Assembly (NCBI RefSeq): GCF_014905175.1
Contig: NC_057791.1
Span: 3,472,001 to 3,536,000, forward strand
Direction: 5' to 3'
Length of the DNA stretch: 64,000 bases
Source: Aphidius gifuensis
Taxonomy: Eukaryota; Arthropoda; Insecta; Hymenoptera; Braconidae
How positions within the stretch are numbered: position 1 is the first letter of the stretch; the number at the start of each line of letters is the position of its first letter. Both the position numbers and the translations under genes were made by a program. Under the pieces are notes generated by a model. The model was not told where the DNA came from, made no database searches, and was given only the letters and a program-made list of their open reading frames with translations. Below are positions 53,401 to 63,700 of this stretch, piece by piece.

Positions 53401-56400
53401 TCTAATATTTGATCACCACGTTTTAAACCAACATCTTCAGCTTTTGAATTTTTATCAACTTTTGATATAAATATACCATATCCTCTTTCATAACCACCAA
53501 GTATACTAAAATTTAATACTTCATCACGACATGGACGTGCAAGTGTAACATTACGTGTACGTGCTTTAGCAGCACATGCAATATTTAATAATCTTTGTTG
53601 TCCAAGCATTTTTTCATGCTCAAGACCAGTTTCAAATGATTCTAAAAATTCCATCATTTCTGGATCTGTTTCAAAATCAGTAAAATGATTATTAACCCAT
53701 AATAATACAACACGTGCAACACGATCACGTACTTGTGGTTGATTAAACCATTCAAGTAATTGATTTGCAACATGTAATGGACTATCAATAAATGTACGAT
53801 GTGTTAATAAAAAATCTTCAACATATGTTGGATCAGTTATACTATTTTCTTCAATAAGTTGTAACATTAAACGTTCTGGTGTACCACGTATAACAACATG
53901 ACCACGACGTGTATTACCATCAATAGCACCACGTAATTCAGTAACAAGTATAACACGACCATCAACTTCATGTCTTTTTGTATTTTCTTCACCTTGATGC
54001 TGAATTCTAAAATAATCAGCTTGTGTTACACACACAAATTGACAATCAGTACATCTGTAAATAAATAAATTAATAAATTAAAAATTAAATTAATAATCCA
54101 ACATAAAGAACATTTTTTTAAATACTCACTTTGTTTTCATAACTCCACGATGTAATAATTTTTCCATTGTTGGTAATATACCAAAACTGTCACCAAGTTG
54201 TAATTGTTCAACTGAACCATCATTATGTTCAACTTCAACAGCACCATTTATTAATACACTCCAACTATCTAATTCTTCACCATCATTTAATACAACCATA
54301 CCAGCTGGCTCAACAACAGCAAATACCATAACAGCACATAGTGCACGTCTAACAGCTAGGGTCATATTTGTAAATGCTTTAAGATGTTGAGTAAATTCTA
54401 ATAATATTTCAATATCATCTTCAGTTCTTTCTGCTGGATCTTTTTCCAAGCATTCACGTACTGTATCTCTAACAGTAAGACTGTCCATACTTTCAGCAAG
54501 ATCTTCTTCTTCATCACTATCAACAATTGATTCAACGAGGCCAGTAAAATCAACATCATCATTGTCTGCATCAAGAGAACCCTGTACAGATGTCATGGTG
54601 TCGGATCCACTATATGCTGAGCTTGTATCACTTGAATGACTACTTCTATTTGATTTTTGATAAAGCTCAGGCCTACCAGTCAAGCCCTGCGTAAACTGTA
54701 AGTAAATATTAATATTTAATCAATATATGCTGGCATTTAAAATAATAATTAATTAGAAAAATTATATAAAGTTTTAAATTTTTATAATCAATAAATTAAT
54801 ATAAAATAATAACATAAAAAAAAACACAAAGAGAGAGAAAGAGATGAACAAATAACAATAGAATAGTGTTGAGACAATTAATCATCATCATCATCATTCA
54901 AATTAATCATAAACAATTGCATTTTATCGTTCTCATAATAAAACAATAATAAGATCAGATATTAAATTATAACAATATAAGAATCATCTTTGTTCTATTG
55001 ACAAATAAATTAAATTAAATGTAGGAATTTTCATTTTTCTTTTTTTTAAATTGTTTCTACATTTAATATATTTATACGAACATTTAAAATTATCGTCACG
55101 TTAATTGGCCACGAAGTTAGCATTAAAAATCAGAGATTGCATGTAAAGATATATATTTGATTAATTAAATATTTTGAAAAGTGTTTTTTTTTTTTTCTTT
55201 AATTAACAAACTGCAAATTAAATATCAATTAAAGAAATATATATTAATTGAAACAAAGTTTTTTTTAAATGATGAAAAAAAGAGGTTTATTAGTATTGAA
55301 AGGAATAGAGCATGATTGAGAAAGTCAAGGAGGTGATATCCTTGTTATGTTGAGAGGAAAAATACCAAGAATGGGCGTGATTTAAACTACGTGAGGAGTA
55401 GTTGCATTGCTAGAGGTGAGGTTAGCTTGCATTGAACATGACATCACGCACTTTGAACAAGTGCACACAATTAAAATAACATAATAAATACATGAAAATA
55501 TAAAAATTTTAATATATTTTTAATAAATTATAATGATAAGATTAAAAAAATAAACAAAATAATCACTAGGGTGTATGTTGATATCATTCAACATGTGTAT
55601 GATGCATTTTCTAAGCTATAAAAACGAAAACAACAACAACTGTCATTATATGTAAACAAATTAAATAAACATGATATTTTGGAGTTTTTTAAAGTTAAAT
55701 GTCCTAATTATTTTATCAAGATCATGTTAAATATAACAGGATGAGATTTTGTGTTGTTATTTTTGTTTTTTTTTTCAGTGATTTCTGATAAATCAATGAA
55801 ACGATGACGTGAGAAATTTAGCAAATAATAAAATCAAGTTAATACTGTTATGGGAAATTAATATATAAAAAAAATAAAATAACGCGTTATCGGGCCCCCC
55901 ACGTCTTGTTTATATACAGAAAATATAAACTCGGTGATGTTGCTGCTCGGTTGTTGGTTGGCACCGAGAAAGGAGCGCGCCTGGCCAAGGCCATTTTGAG
56001 CAACAAGATTTCCACGCGCGCCTTCACGATCAACCAGCTAATACACAAACAACACATTAATTTATTTTTTTTTTTTCTTTTATTTTTTTTATCTAGTTAA
56101 AAAGGAAATAAATAAAAAAAGTACCCGATAAATGTACAGAACAAAAAGACTAAGAAATAAAATTAAAAAAAAAAACAAAAAAAAAAAAAAACCAAGAAAC
56201 AACTCACTTGATACATGCCAAAAGCATCCATCCTCGCTGAACTTTGATCAAACTATTACACAGAAACAATACAACTGTCAATTAAATCCAAAATAACAAT
56301 AAACACACTCACTAATTTGTTTTTTTTTTTTTTATATTAAAAATAATATACATAAATAAAAAAAAAAAAATTGTACATAGATAAAAAATTTAAAATATAA

Positions 56401-59400
56401 ATTTGAAAAAAAAAAAAACATAAAGGTTATGTATAATTATTATTGTTTAGTCCAAAATAACATTTTTTATTAGTTGCACACAAATGCATAGTGTTTTTTT
56501 TTTTTTTTAATAACTTTTTATAATTTCACTCATAAGACGTAGGCAAAAAAAATAATAATAAAAAATAAAATACAGTCACACAGAAACAACACAGTTGAAT
56601 TTAGATATTGTTTATTTGCATATGTGAATGATTTATATACACATGATAGTAAAATCATATTAATATATTTAATAATAATAACACACACATATGAAAAATA
56701 TATAATATTTGTTCTTGCTCCACTTATTAACTTGGATTTGATTCACACGATAAATATACAACACAAAATAAATAATATGCAATTGAGCACGATGGCTTCG
56801 TTGAATTTTCTGTTGACTGCCATCAAGGTAGCGGTTTTACTCTGGATCGCGCGAGTCGCGACACATACATACACACTCACATAAACCTGGGATGCCTGGT
56901 ATGACCCATGGCATATTACTGTTTTTATCTCTCTCTCTCTTTGTCATTCATTCACGGCTTTTATTACAACTTGCTCTGTCTTATTTATTTATTTTTTTAA
57001 TTTTATCTCCCACTAGTTTATAACACACATATATACAAAGTCTTTTGCTCTCTCTTTTTAATTCACTCGTTTGATTACGAGTCTTTACGAGACTACGAGC
57101 GTCGTCTGGTTTAGTTGTTTTTAATACCACTATGAACGCTGATGTTGAGACTCGTGAATCAACCAATCATTGGGCTTTTATAGACTGATCACATGATCCC
57201 ATTGAACGAGCCAGAACACCAGGGCCGTCACTATTTATTTTTCAAAAAAAAAAAAAAAATTAAAGCGATCCCACCTGTGGCTTTTCCAATCAAAATATTT
57301 TTTTATTTATTTAAATTTACATTGCATATTTAAATGTCATTGTTTTTATATTTTATTTATAATATTATTATTGTTCTATGATGATTAGTTTTTTTTTTTT
57401 CTTTTCATATAAGTAATTTGATTAACTTTTGATTATTTTGATTCATTTTAAGGGATAGTTTGAGATTGTTTAAGTATAGTATGTATATACAACAGGATGT
57501 TGATATAAAAATAATAATAATTATTATAAAATAATAAAGTGAATAAAAAAAAGGTAGTAGATGATTGGTTTTGCTTAGAGAGGTTTTACTTGGGCGGCCG
57601 GCGAAGAAAACAACTTGTGAGAGGCCAGTGGTCGACAACTTGAAACCCATGATTTATACGACCCGTTACATTGCATCTCTTTTTTTTTTTTTTTTCCTCA
57701 TATAATATACTCCTCTCTACCTCTTATTTTCTTTCATTTGTAAAACCCTCCCGGTTCCTCAGCACAAGCAACCATCAACTTGGTCTACAACATCAAACTC
57801 TCACTTTTCCTTTTTCATTATTATTATTATATATTTTTTTTAACAAGCAACGCGCTTTCTTTTGAAATTGCTTGGCTCATTCAACAGCATATAGTTTATA
57901 ATAATAAACGAGGAGTGACGACCCCGAGGCCAATCTTTACTATCACGCTTAAAAAAAATGTTTTACCTTATTTTTTTTTTCCACACAAACACCCCTGGGA
58001 ACAATGATTACAATTATTCAAACTGATTTCCTCATTTTCTTTCGATAGATCTTAAATTATTCCGGAATTGACAAAATTCGAAAATTAAATGTAGTAAAAT
58101 ATTAGTACACCATCAATTCATTTATCTATTTATTCATTTTTCGATTTCGAAAGTGAAACGTGTCAAGATTTTGTGGTATAAATTTCTAGCAACAAAAAAA
58201 ATATCAAATAGATAATAAAAATTATAACTGTATTTACCGTATCGTCAAAAACCAAATTGACTTGACGATGATCCGTGATGGGATGAGGATGTGGTGGACG
58301 ATGCATTCTTCCACCTCCATGAACTTCCGCGTAATCAATCTGAAAAATAGAAAAATAGTTTTTAATTAATCCTTGAAGCTTTTAAAAATGAAAAAAATAC
58401 ATAACAGTAAATAAAAAACAATATATACAATTTTATTGATCTCATTGTGCAAATAAATTTCATCTTTTTTTCCTGATTTTTTTAAAAGAAAATTTAAAAA
58501 AAAAACCAATAAGTGAAATAATAATAAAAAAAAAGGAATCGCAGAAGAGGAAAAAACATAAATGTGTGTCGGGCAGGAACTCGTAGGCCGGACTTCCTGT
58601 TGATACACCAGGCACTTGTTCATCACACATACTTATAGTAACAACATATTTATACACAAAAAAAAACCCACTTTTCTATAACAATTATAGTATTCCCACA
58701 AAATACATAAACCCCTTTTTTAAATTGTATTTGTGTTTTTTATTTTCCTCAGTCGAATAATATTGAAATTCTTTTTTAAAAAATATTTAAAGCTCGTTTA
58801 TTGTGTACACAAATTTAAAATATATATATTATCAATATAATTACTCGTTGGTTTACGTAAATCCAATATGGGGTATACCCTCTACATATTTTGATTAATG
58901 AGATGGTGAATTGCTTTGAGCTCAAATGTTAAAACCACATATACCCTAATAAATTTTCCACGAAATCCCTCAAAATTAATGGTAGCAAAAAGAAAGGGGT
59001 TGAAAAAAAATTATTACAAAACAAATTAATTTATTGTTGTTGTTGTTTTTAAAACTTGTATAATATATATTTATTTTATTTTAAAATTTTAATCGCTTTA
59101 ACGTTTTATTTTATTTTTCTTTTTTTTTTATTACAAACTTATTTATTTTTTTTATATATTGTTTACATTGCATTGCACCGTGGAAATATAATACAAGCTG
59201 ATGCAGAGTAGGTAATAAGGCTGCTTGAGGCCTGCAGTAGTTTGCATGGCTTCTTATCGCATCAGATGCATATATAGACATGAGTAAATGATATCACTAA
59301 ACAACCGTATGATAAAAAATAAAAAAATATGATTCTGATCATTCTGTGTATACTGACGCAGTCGGCTAGAAAAAAAAAAATACCACGAATGATGCAATCG

Positions 59401-60707
59401 ATAACGTTAAAATATCATTTTACAGTATGTTCAAAAAAATGTGTGACTAAATAATTTGGTATTTTTAAATTGTCAATGATTTACTGTATTGTATTACCTT
59501 GTAAAAATATTTTCATATTGTTTTATGAAATTAAAACAAACAAATTACCAAATATTTAAATAAAAATTTAACATGTTTTTAAAAAATTTATTAAACAATA
59601 ATGAAAATTAAAATAATAAAATTTTTAAACACATTGTTAAATATTTTATTGAATTTATTATATATTATTATTATTTTTATTATGATTAAATATAATTTAA
59701 ATTTCAAATAACCAGTTTAAAATGAGACTATTCAAGTTTATATAGATATTGTTTTTTTTTTTTATATATTTTATTAAGTTACTTTCTTTTGATGAAAAGA
59801 CTCGTTTACTATTTAAAAATGACGAATATAATTCATGTATAATTCCACATCCGCCATACCCAGTCAAAGTCATTGTCATGTTTAACAAAAGCGCATGTAT
59901 ATATAACTTGTACAAGGGGAGAAAGAGAAATTGGATGGTATAAGAGGAGTAACAAGTGAGGGGGTTTATGTCACAGTTCAATGCATTTGAGTGTTCTTCT
60001 AACGATGCCTCTTCTCTCAAATGTCAAGAGGTATATATAAATCCCTTCTCTATAACTTTTCCATCATCATTTTATATGTCTTAACAACTACATTCTGGAA
60101 TTACATGATCAAATGGATAATTTTGTTTGCATCAATACTGCACCTTCACAAGTAATCATATATTAATTCAAATTATTAGATTTTTTTTTCAAAAATTGTA
60201 TAGATATTTAAAGCCAAACTTTTAACAAAAAAAATAAGCTTTTAAATTAGTTTTTCATTTTTATTATCATATGATAATTTTGAGGAAATATTTGTTTAAT
60301 TATAACTTATTTTTTCCTATGAAAATTTTAAATAAAATAAATAAATAATTTCAAAAAAAAAAAAACAACAAAGAAAAAAATTTAAATTCATGCTGATTAA
60401 AAAAACTTGGTTATTATAATATTTATAAAAAAAATATTGACAAATAATAGTATTCATTTTTGAAATTGTTAGTTATTTAAATGAGAAAAAGTTTGTTTTT
60501 TTTTTAAATAAATTTAAATGTATTATTTAAAGAAGCTATACTTTTTTTTTCTTTAGTTTTATTAATATATTTGTTGAATTGAAAAATGAGAAAAAAAATG
60601 ATATTTTAAATGATTAGATATAATTTTACCTCGAATGAGGTGATTGACATTGTGTATGGTGTACCAGGCCAACTTTTTGTACCAGAACGACCTCGTTTTT
60701 CCCTCAT
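47413..60707 (-). CDS. Gef26: PDZ-GEF: Rap guanine nucleotide exchange factor (Gef26/dizzy; RAPGEF2/6 family)
   Basis: Ten minus-strand exons join in phase (78+102+45+566+2555+318+117+138+255+32 nt) into 1401 residues plus a stop. Known family role: activates Rap1/Rap2 by GDP-GTP exchange at the membrane and junctions, controlling adhesion and polarity. Order seen, with rough residues: acidic linker (110-150); degenerate cyclic-nucleotide-binding-like domain (about 180-290; DGEELDSWSVLINGAVEV, GDSFGILPTM); RasGEF_N/REM (about 314-430; WVNNHFTDFE); PDZ (about 442-515; GYERGYGIFI, KRGDQILEVNGQ); His8 plus Thr-rich insert (about 620-655); RA (about 675-765); CDC25/RasGEF (about 785-980; FKLESRYG, IKIARQCKECKNFNSMFAI, DPSRNMSKYR); disordered tail; PDZ ligand QVSAV. 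Length is close to the family's roughly 1500, minus the first cNBD, which this first exon bypasses. Gene symbol by homology to the fly gene. Confidence 0.93.
47445..48528 (-). other. PDZ-GEF intron 9
   Basis: AT-rich with A/T runs. It begins with the non-consensus donor GTACTACAC and contains the in-frame read-through stop at 48497-48499. Confidence 0.75.
48529..48783 (-). CDS. Gef26: PDZ-GEF coding exon 9
   Basis: GAGGATTTTCAG precedes GTACTGGCAG, and CACGAGGATG is followed by GTACTACAC. The exon is 255 nt, phase 1 to phase 1. It encodes a Gly/Met-rich segment, then RQPPAYKVAAQMARLHR, which matches the conserved (K/R)PPDYNVAxQRSRM-type motif near the RAPGEF2 C-terminus. Two more in-frame acceptors lie 18 and 24 nt upstream (exon edge 48801 or 48807), adding six or eight residues. 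If the weak donor (GTACTA) is not used, the frame reads on to a stop at 48497 (tail QNKTKKI), giving a form without the PDZ ligand. Confidence 0.85.
48784..49499 (-). other. PDZ-GEF intron 8
   Basis: AT-rich GT-AG intron. Its last 24 nt could instead be exonic, depending on which of three in-frame acceptors is used. Confidence 0.75.
49500..49637 (-). CDS. Gef26: PDZ-GEF coding exon 8
   Basis: AATGTGGTGCAG precedes GACCAATGCGAGG, and CCCCCGAG is followed by GTGAGTCTCC. The exon is 138 nt, phase 1 to phase 1. It encodes PMRGGLPPFPHAVAVLPPLP, then a His/Asn/Gln-rich run (HNHLHHNAHHHQHHYDQQ). Disordered linker with proline motifs; not recognisably conserved. Confidence 0.85.
49638..50231 (-). 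other. PDZ-GEF intron 7 with a foldback repeat
   Basis: AT-rich intron that contains the perfect 22-bp inverted repeat at 49826-49919. No other feature seen. Confidence 0.8.
49826..49919. repeat. Perfect 22-bp inverted repeat with 50-nt loop
   Basis: The arms at 49826-49847 (AATTTCAAAATAAAAGTTTC then AA) and 49898-49919 are exact reverse complements, separated by 50 nt of AT-rich loop. Pairing ends abruptly at both edges. The arms include G/C positions, so chance is unlikely even at this base composition. It resembles a small foldback element or a structured intronic RNA hairpin. Confidence 0.85.
50232..50348 (-). CDS. Gef26: PDZ-GEF coding exon 7
   Basis: ATTTGTGTAG precedes GTTCAGTGACG, and CATGCAAG is followed by GTACGTAAAAAC. 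The exon is 117 nt, phase 1 to phase 1. It encodes SVTSSDSGHSTQLDSHSGSS, then GGSPPPTQRRHSSMQ. Ser-rich with an RRHSS basophilic-kinase-like site, corresponding to the SDSGHSE-type region of vertebrate RAPGEF2. Confidence 0.88.
50349..51025 (-). other. PDZ-GEF intron 6
   Basis: AT-rich GT-AG intron with a poly-A run near 50860. No other feature seen. Confidence 0.8.
51026..51343 (-). CDS. Gef26: PDZ-GEF coding exon 6
   Basis: ATTATTTTTAG precedes GTACAAAGTTTGG, and ACAAGTG is followed by GTAAGTTTT. The 318-nt exon is phase 1 in and phase 1 out. It encodes TKFGAASPQAVRKMLALS, matching the conserved S-P-Q-A-(V/L)-(R/K)-K-x-L-x-L-S motif downstream of the GEF domain in this family, then a Pro/Ser-rich disordered tail (HSSGLEPSPGAPRRVGSGSR, RSHSDTPSSLPPPVDLS). 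Confidence 0.9.
51344..51499 (-). other. PDZ-GEF intron 5
   Basis: A short 156-nt GT-AG intron separating the catalytic exon from the C-terminal tail exons. Confidence 0.85.
51500..54054 (-). CDS. Gef26: PDZ-GEF coding exon 5 (REM, PDZ, RA and CDC25 domains)
   Basis: TTATTTACAG precedes ATGTACTGATTGTC, completing Lys then CTDCQFVCVTQADYF. It ends CGGAAAAAGTATTCAAG before GTAGCTTATC (phase 1). This single 2555-nt exon holds the REM domain, the PDZ domain, a His8/Thr-rich linker, the RA domain, the whole catalytic CDC25 domain and the helix NPKKMFEEAQMVRRVKAYL. Third codon positions are overwhelmingly A or T, more extreme than in the 3' exons. Vertebrate orthologues split this region over many exons, so introns appear to have been lost here. 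Confidence 0.95.
52961..52991 (-). repeat. His-tract CAT/CAC microsatellite in PDZ-GEF
   Basis: Mixed CAT/CAC codons encode eight consecutive His, followed by a Thr-rich stretch, between the PDZ and RA domains. A lineage-specific low-complexity insertion in a linker is likely. Confidence 0.8.
54055..54129 (-). other. PDZ-GEF intron 4
   Basis: A 75-nt minimal GT-AG intron inside the cNBD-like domain. Donor GTGAGTATT, acceptor TTTATTTACAG. Confidence 0.9.
54130..54695 (-). CDS. Gef26: PDZ-GEF coding exon 4 (cNBD-like domain)
   Basis: TTACTTACAG precedes FTQGLTGRPELYQK, and ATGAAAACAAA is followed by GTGAGTATT. The 566-nt exon enters in phase 0 and leaves two bases into a Lys codon. It carries a Ser-rich stretch, an acidic run (DSDEEEDLAESMDSLTVRD), the conserved RECLEKDPAERTEDDIE and most of the cNBD-like fold. 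The phosphate-binding loop reads GDSFGILPTME and lacks the Arg that contacts the cyclic phosphate in PKA/Epac-type domains, consistent with a non-cAMP-binding PDZ-GEF. Confidence 0.93.
54696..56207 (-). other. PDZ-GEF intron 3 with a GC-rich islet
   Basis: Mostly AT-rich, with an ATC microsatellite near 54880-54900. It also holds a striking GC-rich block at about 55880-56040, listed separately. Confidence 0.75.
55880..56040. other. GC-rich block in PDZ-GEF intron
   Basis: About 160 bp with strongly elevated GC and CpG (ACGCGTTATCGGGCCCCCC, AAAGGAGCGCGCCTGGCC, CCACGCGCGCCTTCACG) inside about 80% AT intron. On the plus strand an open frame spans it (LGDVAARLLVGTEKGARLAK, then AILSNKISTRAFTINQL) with GC-ending codons unlike the window's genes. 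It could be an internal CpG promoter or an inserted foreign or old coding fragment. No homologue is recognised. Confidence 0.4.
56208..56252 (-). CDS. Gef26: PDZ-GEF coding exon 3
   Basis: TTTCTGTGTAATAG precedes 15 codons (FDQSSARMDAFGMYQ) ending at CAA followed by GTGAGTTG, phase 0 at both ends. An internal ATG at 56231 (MDAFGMYQ) could start a shorter isoform from a promoter in this intron region. Confidence 0.8.
57175..57182 (-). promoter_or_regulatory. TATA box, possible internal PDZ-GEF promoter
   Basis: CTATAAAAGCCC on the minus strand is a near-perfect TATA box in a moderately GC patch, with ACTATGAACGC and CpGs downstream and a donor-like GTCTC followed by GTAAAG at about 57080. It lies about 0.95 kb upstream of the internal ATG in exon 3. 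Confidence 0.35.
57652..57658 (-). promoter_or_regulatory. Second TATA-like box next to a GC-rich patch
   Basis: GTATAAATC on the minus strand is followed by about 60 nt containing CGCCGGCCGCCC. It may be another alternative promoter in the same intron, or chance in AT-rich DNA. Confidence 0.22.
58238..58339 (-). CDS. Gef26: PDZ-GEF coding exon 2
   Basis: CTATTTTTCAG precedes ATTGATTACGCGG, and GACGATACG is followed by GTAAATAC. The exon has 34 codons, phase 0 at both ends. It encodes IDYAEVHGGGRMHRPP, then HPHPITDHRQVNLVFDDT. The IDYAEVH opening corresponds to the segment after the first cNBD in long PDZ-GEF isoforms (a VDY motif there), so a longer isoform probably splices into this same acceptor from exons not found here. 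Confidence 0.85.
58340..60629 (-). other. PDZ-GEF intron 1
   Basis: A 2.3-kb AT-rich GT-AG intron. No other exon was identified; short open frames at 58366-58657 and 59697-60020 have no splice or composition support. Confidence 0.75.
60630..60707 (-). CDS. Gef26: PDZ-GEF coding exon 1 (alternative N-terminus)
   Basis: ATG at 60707 opens 26 codons (MREKRGRSGTKSWPGTPY, then TMSITSFE) ending in phase 0 at GAG followed by GTAAAATTAT. A TATAAAA box only about 25 nt upstream would put transcription start near or just past that ATG. The inner ATG at 60650 (context CACAATG, giving MSITSFE) is therefore a serious alternative start. Vertebrate relatives have a first cNBD just before the VDY-type sequence that opens the next exon, so this exon probably defines a short isoform. 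Confidence 0.7.
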
Positions 60708-60725
60708 GATGATCGGTCGGGGTCG

Positions 60726-60732
60726 TTTTATA
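60726..60732 (-). promoter_or_regulatory. TATA box upstream of PDZ-GEF exon 1
   Basis: GGGTATAAAACGACC on the minus strand, in a locally CpG-containing patch immediately 5' of the first coding exon. Position and context fit a core promoter. No clear initiator was found 30 nt downstream. Confidence 0.4.
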
Positions 60733-63700
60733 CCCAATGATAATTTTTTTCTATGTTTCAACATATTATTATATGTATAATTATTGTATTGTAATAATTT
60801 TTTAAATTATTTATATATTTGTTTATCCATTTTCAACACTATATCTACTTTGACATATGATTTTTATAAAATATATTTTCCTTGTTATATTTTTAATATA
60901 ATATGTTTAAACTATTTCTTATTTTAAATATTTATTATTTTTCTAATCAAGCGTCAATATAACGCTTGGTTAAATTGCGTCCATTTACCAAAGCGAAAGT
61001 CCGCTGAATGATCAGCGGAAACGTTCACGTGGAATTCGGTCAAGCAAACATATCATCACTACTGTATCACACTTCCTTTTCTCTTTTTTATGATTTTTTT
61101 TTAAATTTTCACAAACTATGCATTTATCAAATAATAATATTAATATTTTTTTATGAATCAAAAATATGATTTCATTGGTAATTGTATCACTTTGCATTAG
61201 TCACTCACATCACTGAATCACTTGGTTTTTTAATTGTATAAATGTTGATGAGTTGAGTAAATAAAAGAGAAATTATAGAAAAAAAAGAAAACAATAGTAA
61301 TAATAAACTAGATAAATAATTTTGTATATAAATCAAAAAAAATTTAAGAAATTTTGATAAATGAAAGAGCGTGGATTTTGTGTTTTCTGGTTGAACGCGC
61401 GACCAAAGGCGCGTGCATTCACTGACTGGTTGACTCGTTTGCTTTCGACAATTTTTTTTATTTTTATTATTTTTCTCTTCCAACGAATATAACGATAAAA
61501 CACTCCTCGGATGAGGAAAAAAAAAGAGACACAATGTATAAGAGAGATAAAAAAATAAAAAATGAGAGTTATTATAACAGACTGAACCGAGAATTACCGA
61601 ACCCAACCGAAAATTAATTTATAAAAGCGCGGATAGAAATATATACACGTGTTTGAAGCACGAGATAAGCACCTATTTTGTTTTTTTAAATAAATTTTAA
61701 AATAATTAAATACCCTGCAAAAGGTAAATGATAGTAAATGATAAATGATTTTTTTTTATTCTACTATAAGGTGGGTTTGTTGAAAAAAAATAATATCTTG
61801 TTGAGACAAGAGTTGAAGACATTCAAATTATATCTTACTTGTACGTGTTTAAAATTTACATTAAAATATAAACATTGAGATAAATTTTTACAAAACTAAA
61901 CTGTGAGATATGTCGCTCACAAGATTCCAAGCACAAATGTGAAGCTAAAAATTTATTTTAAATATTTTCATGTACCCTCTCCTGCATGGTTTTACTCTAT
62001 ATACAACTTCATATAATTTTCATGTGTTTGTACTATATTTTTGTTAAATATATATTCACAAATGCTTGTTTAATTTATATGTAGTAGTTGAATTTATTTT
62101 TGGTACCACCCGCGTTGTCGCGACAAATTAAAATAAATAAAAATAAAATTATTAAAACAAAACAACTAAAAAATTCTAAAGTCTTAAAAGCTTTAGCAAA
62201 AAAAGCGATATAAAATATGTATATTTTTTATGAAATTTGAAACTAAAGGGATTTTTACTAACTCGACACACAAAGACCAATTTATTTTTTTTATTTTCAA
62301 ATTTAAAATATATATTTTTTTTTTCATTTCGACAACAAGTAGATTTAGGAGAATTTATAGTGCGAATTTTTTAAAACGACTTAAATATCGTGTTAAATTA
62401 ATTGAGAATATATTTGTAATAACTTTTTTGTATTTATTGTTTTTTAAATAAATATTTTAGTCACAATAAATTAAAATATTTGTAGCACTTTTTCGAGAAT
62501 ATTTTTTCTTATATTTTAAAAAAAATTTAAAAAGCTCTTTATCTCATTATACCACTATTTTTTATATATAACTATTAAAATAATAAAATAACATATATTT
62601 AATAATTATTAAATACACAAAAATATTAAAAACTTCAACTCAAATAATATAAACGCTTTTTTTTTAATTTCTGTAAATTTCTAACAACATCTATTTCGTT
62701 CAAATGACAAAACAGTACTGACTCTACCCTGAGCTTTCGATAACGCACGACACTGTCTTTCCCGTCATGAATATGTCACAAGAGCTTTATTGTTTAACTT
62801 TTTATTTCTTTCATTCAATGTCCATTTGGATATATCTACTATGTACATATATGAAAACATATAGCTTTAGTGTTAGTTTAAAGATACTAAGAAACATGAC
62901 GCATATTATAATTTGTATATGGCTGGGAGTAAAATAAAATAAATGAAAATATATATAAAAATTAATTAACAACAGATAAAGATGTATAGAAATGAGTCTA
63001 TCTCAACGATTGACTCAACAGCATATAATATGCAAATGAAAATTAACTATTAGTCATATACTTTTTTAATAAAAAATTTAACGAAAAACTAAACGAAATT
63101 TTTTGCTTTTTTCATTGTATTTATTTGTTAAATTTACACTACATAGTGCAAATAAATAAATACATAAAGTTTCATAATAGAATTGAAAAAAAAAATAAGA
63201 TCAAACTGGATACTAAAAGTTTGTGGAGGTTCAATCAAGTGTAACTAGTGTATCGCACTCTGTACTACTATGGTGTGTACTACAAGTTGAATCGATATAT
63301 ATATCTTACAGCTTCGTATATCGACACCAAAAAGAGCACATGAATGGAATTTACGAGGTCAATTGAATTCTCAAGACGTGTAGTATATATATATTTCATA
63401 CTAAAAAAATTTCTAACGGTATAAAAAAAATACAATTTATAGATTCTCAAGTCATCCGGGATATCGTCAAGCATCATTTGTTTAAACTTTTTTTTTCATT
63501 TAGTTTAATTTTAAAAAATAAAACTTTTTATTTATAAAATAAAAATAAAATTTTATTCTTTCATTGTTTTATCCTTATTTTATCATGCAAATAAAAATTA
63601 TATAAAGATAAATTTAATCAAAGTTTAAAAAATATAAAAATTTAGTTCTATACAAAATAAATCTTGAGAATATATTATTTTTTTTATTTCCATTTTTATT

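Larger units (their letters stand above)
56253..58237 (-). other. PDZ-GEF intron 2 with promoter-like patches
   Basis: AT-rich intron interrupted by less-AT-rich patches at about 56800-56880, 57050-57240 and 57590-57665, the last two beside minus-strand TATA boxes. These may be promoters for isoforms starting at the ATG in exon 3. Confidence 0.6.

Noticed and set aside
61205..61606. 133-aa minus-strand frame upstream of PDZ-GEF
   Set aside because: Hydrophobic and low-complexity in its second half, without similarity to the first cNBD expected here; the CpG patch inside is better read as regulatory.
63280..63477. Minus-strand frame MMLDDIPDDLRIYKLYF with a donor-like GTAAGA at about 63312
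   Set aside because: It does not resemble PDZ-GEF N-termini, has flank-like composition, and could not be joined to any known exon.
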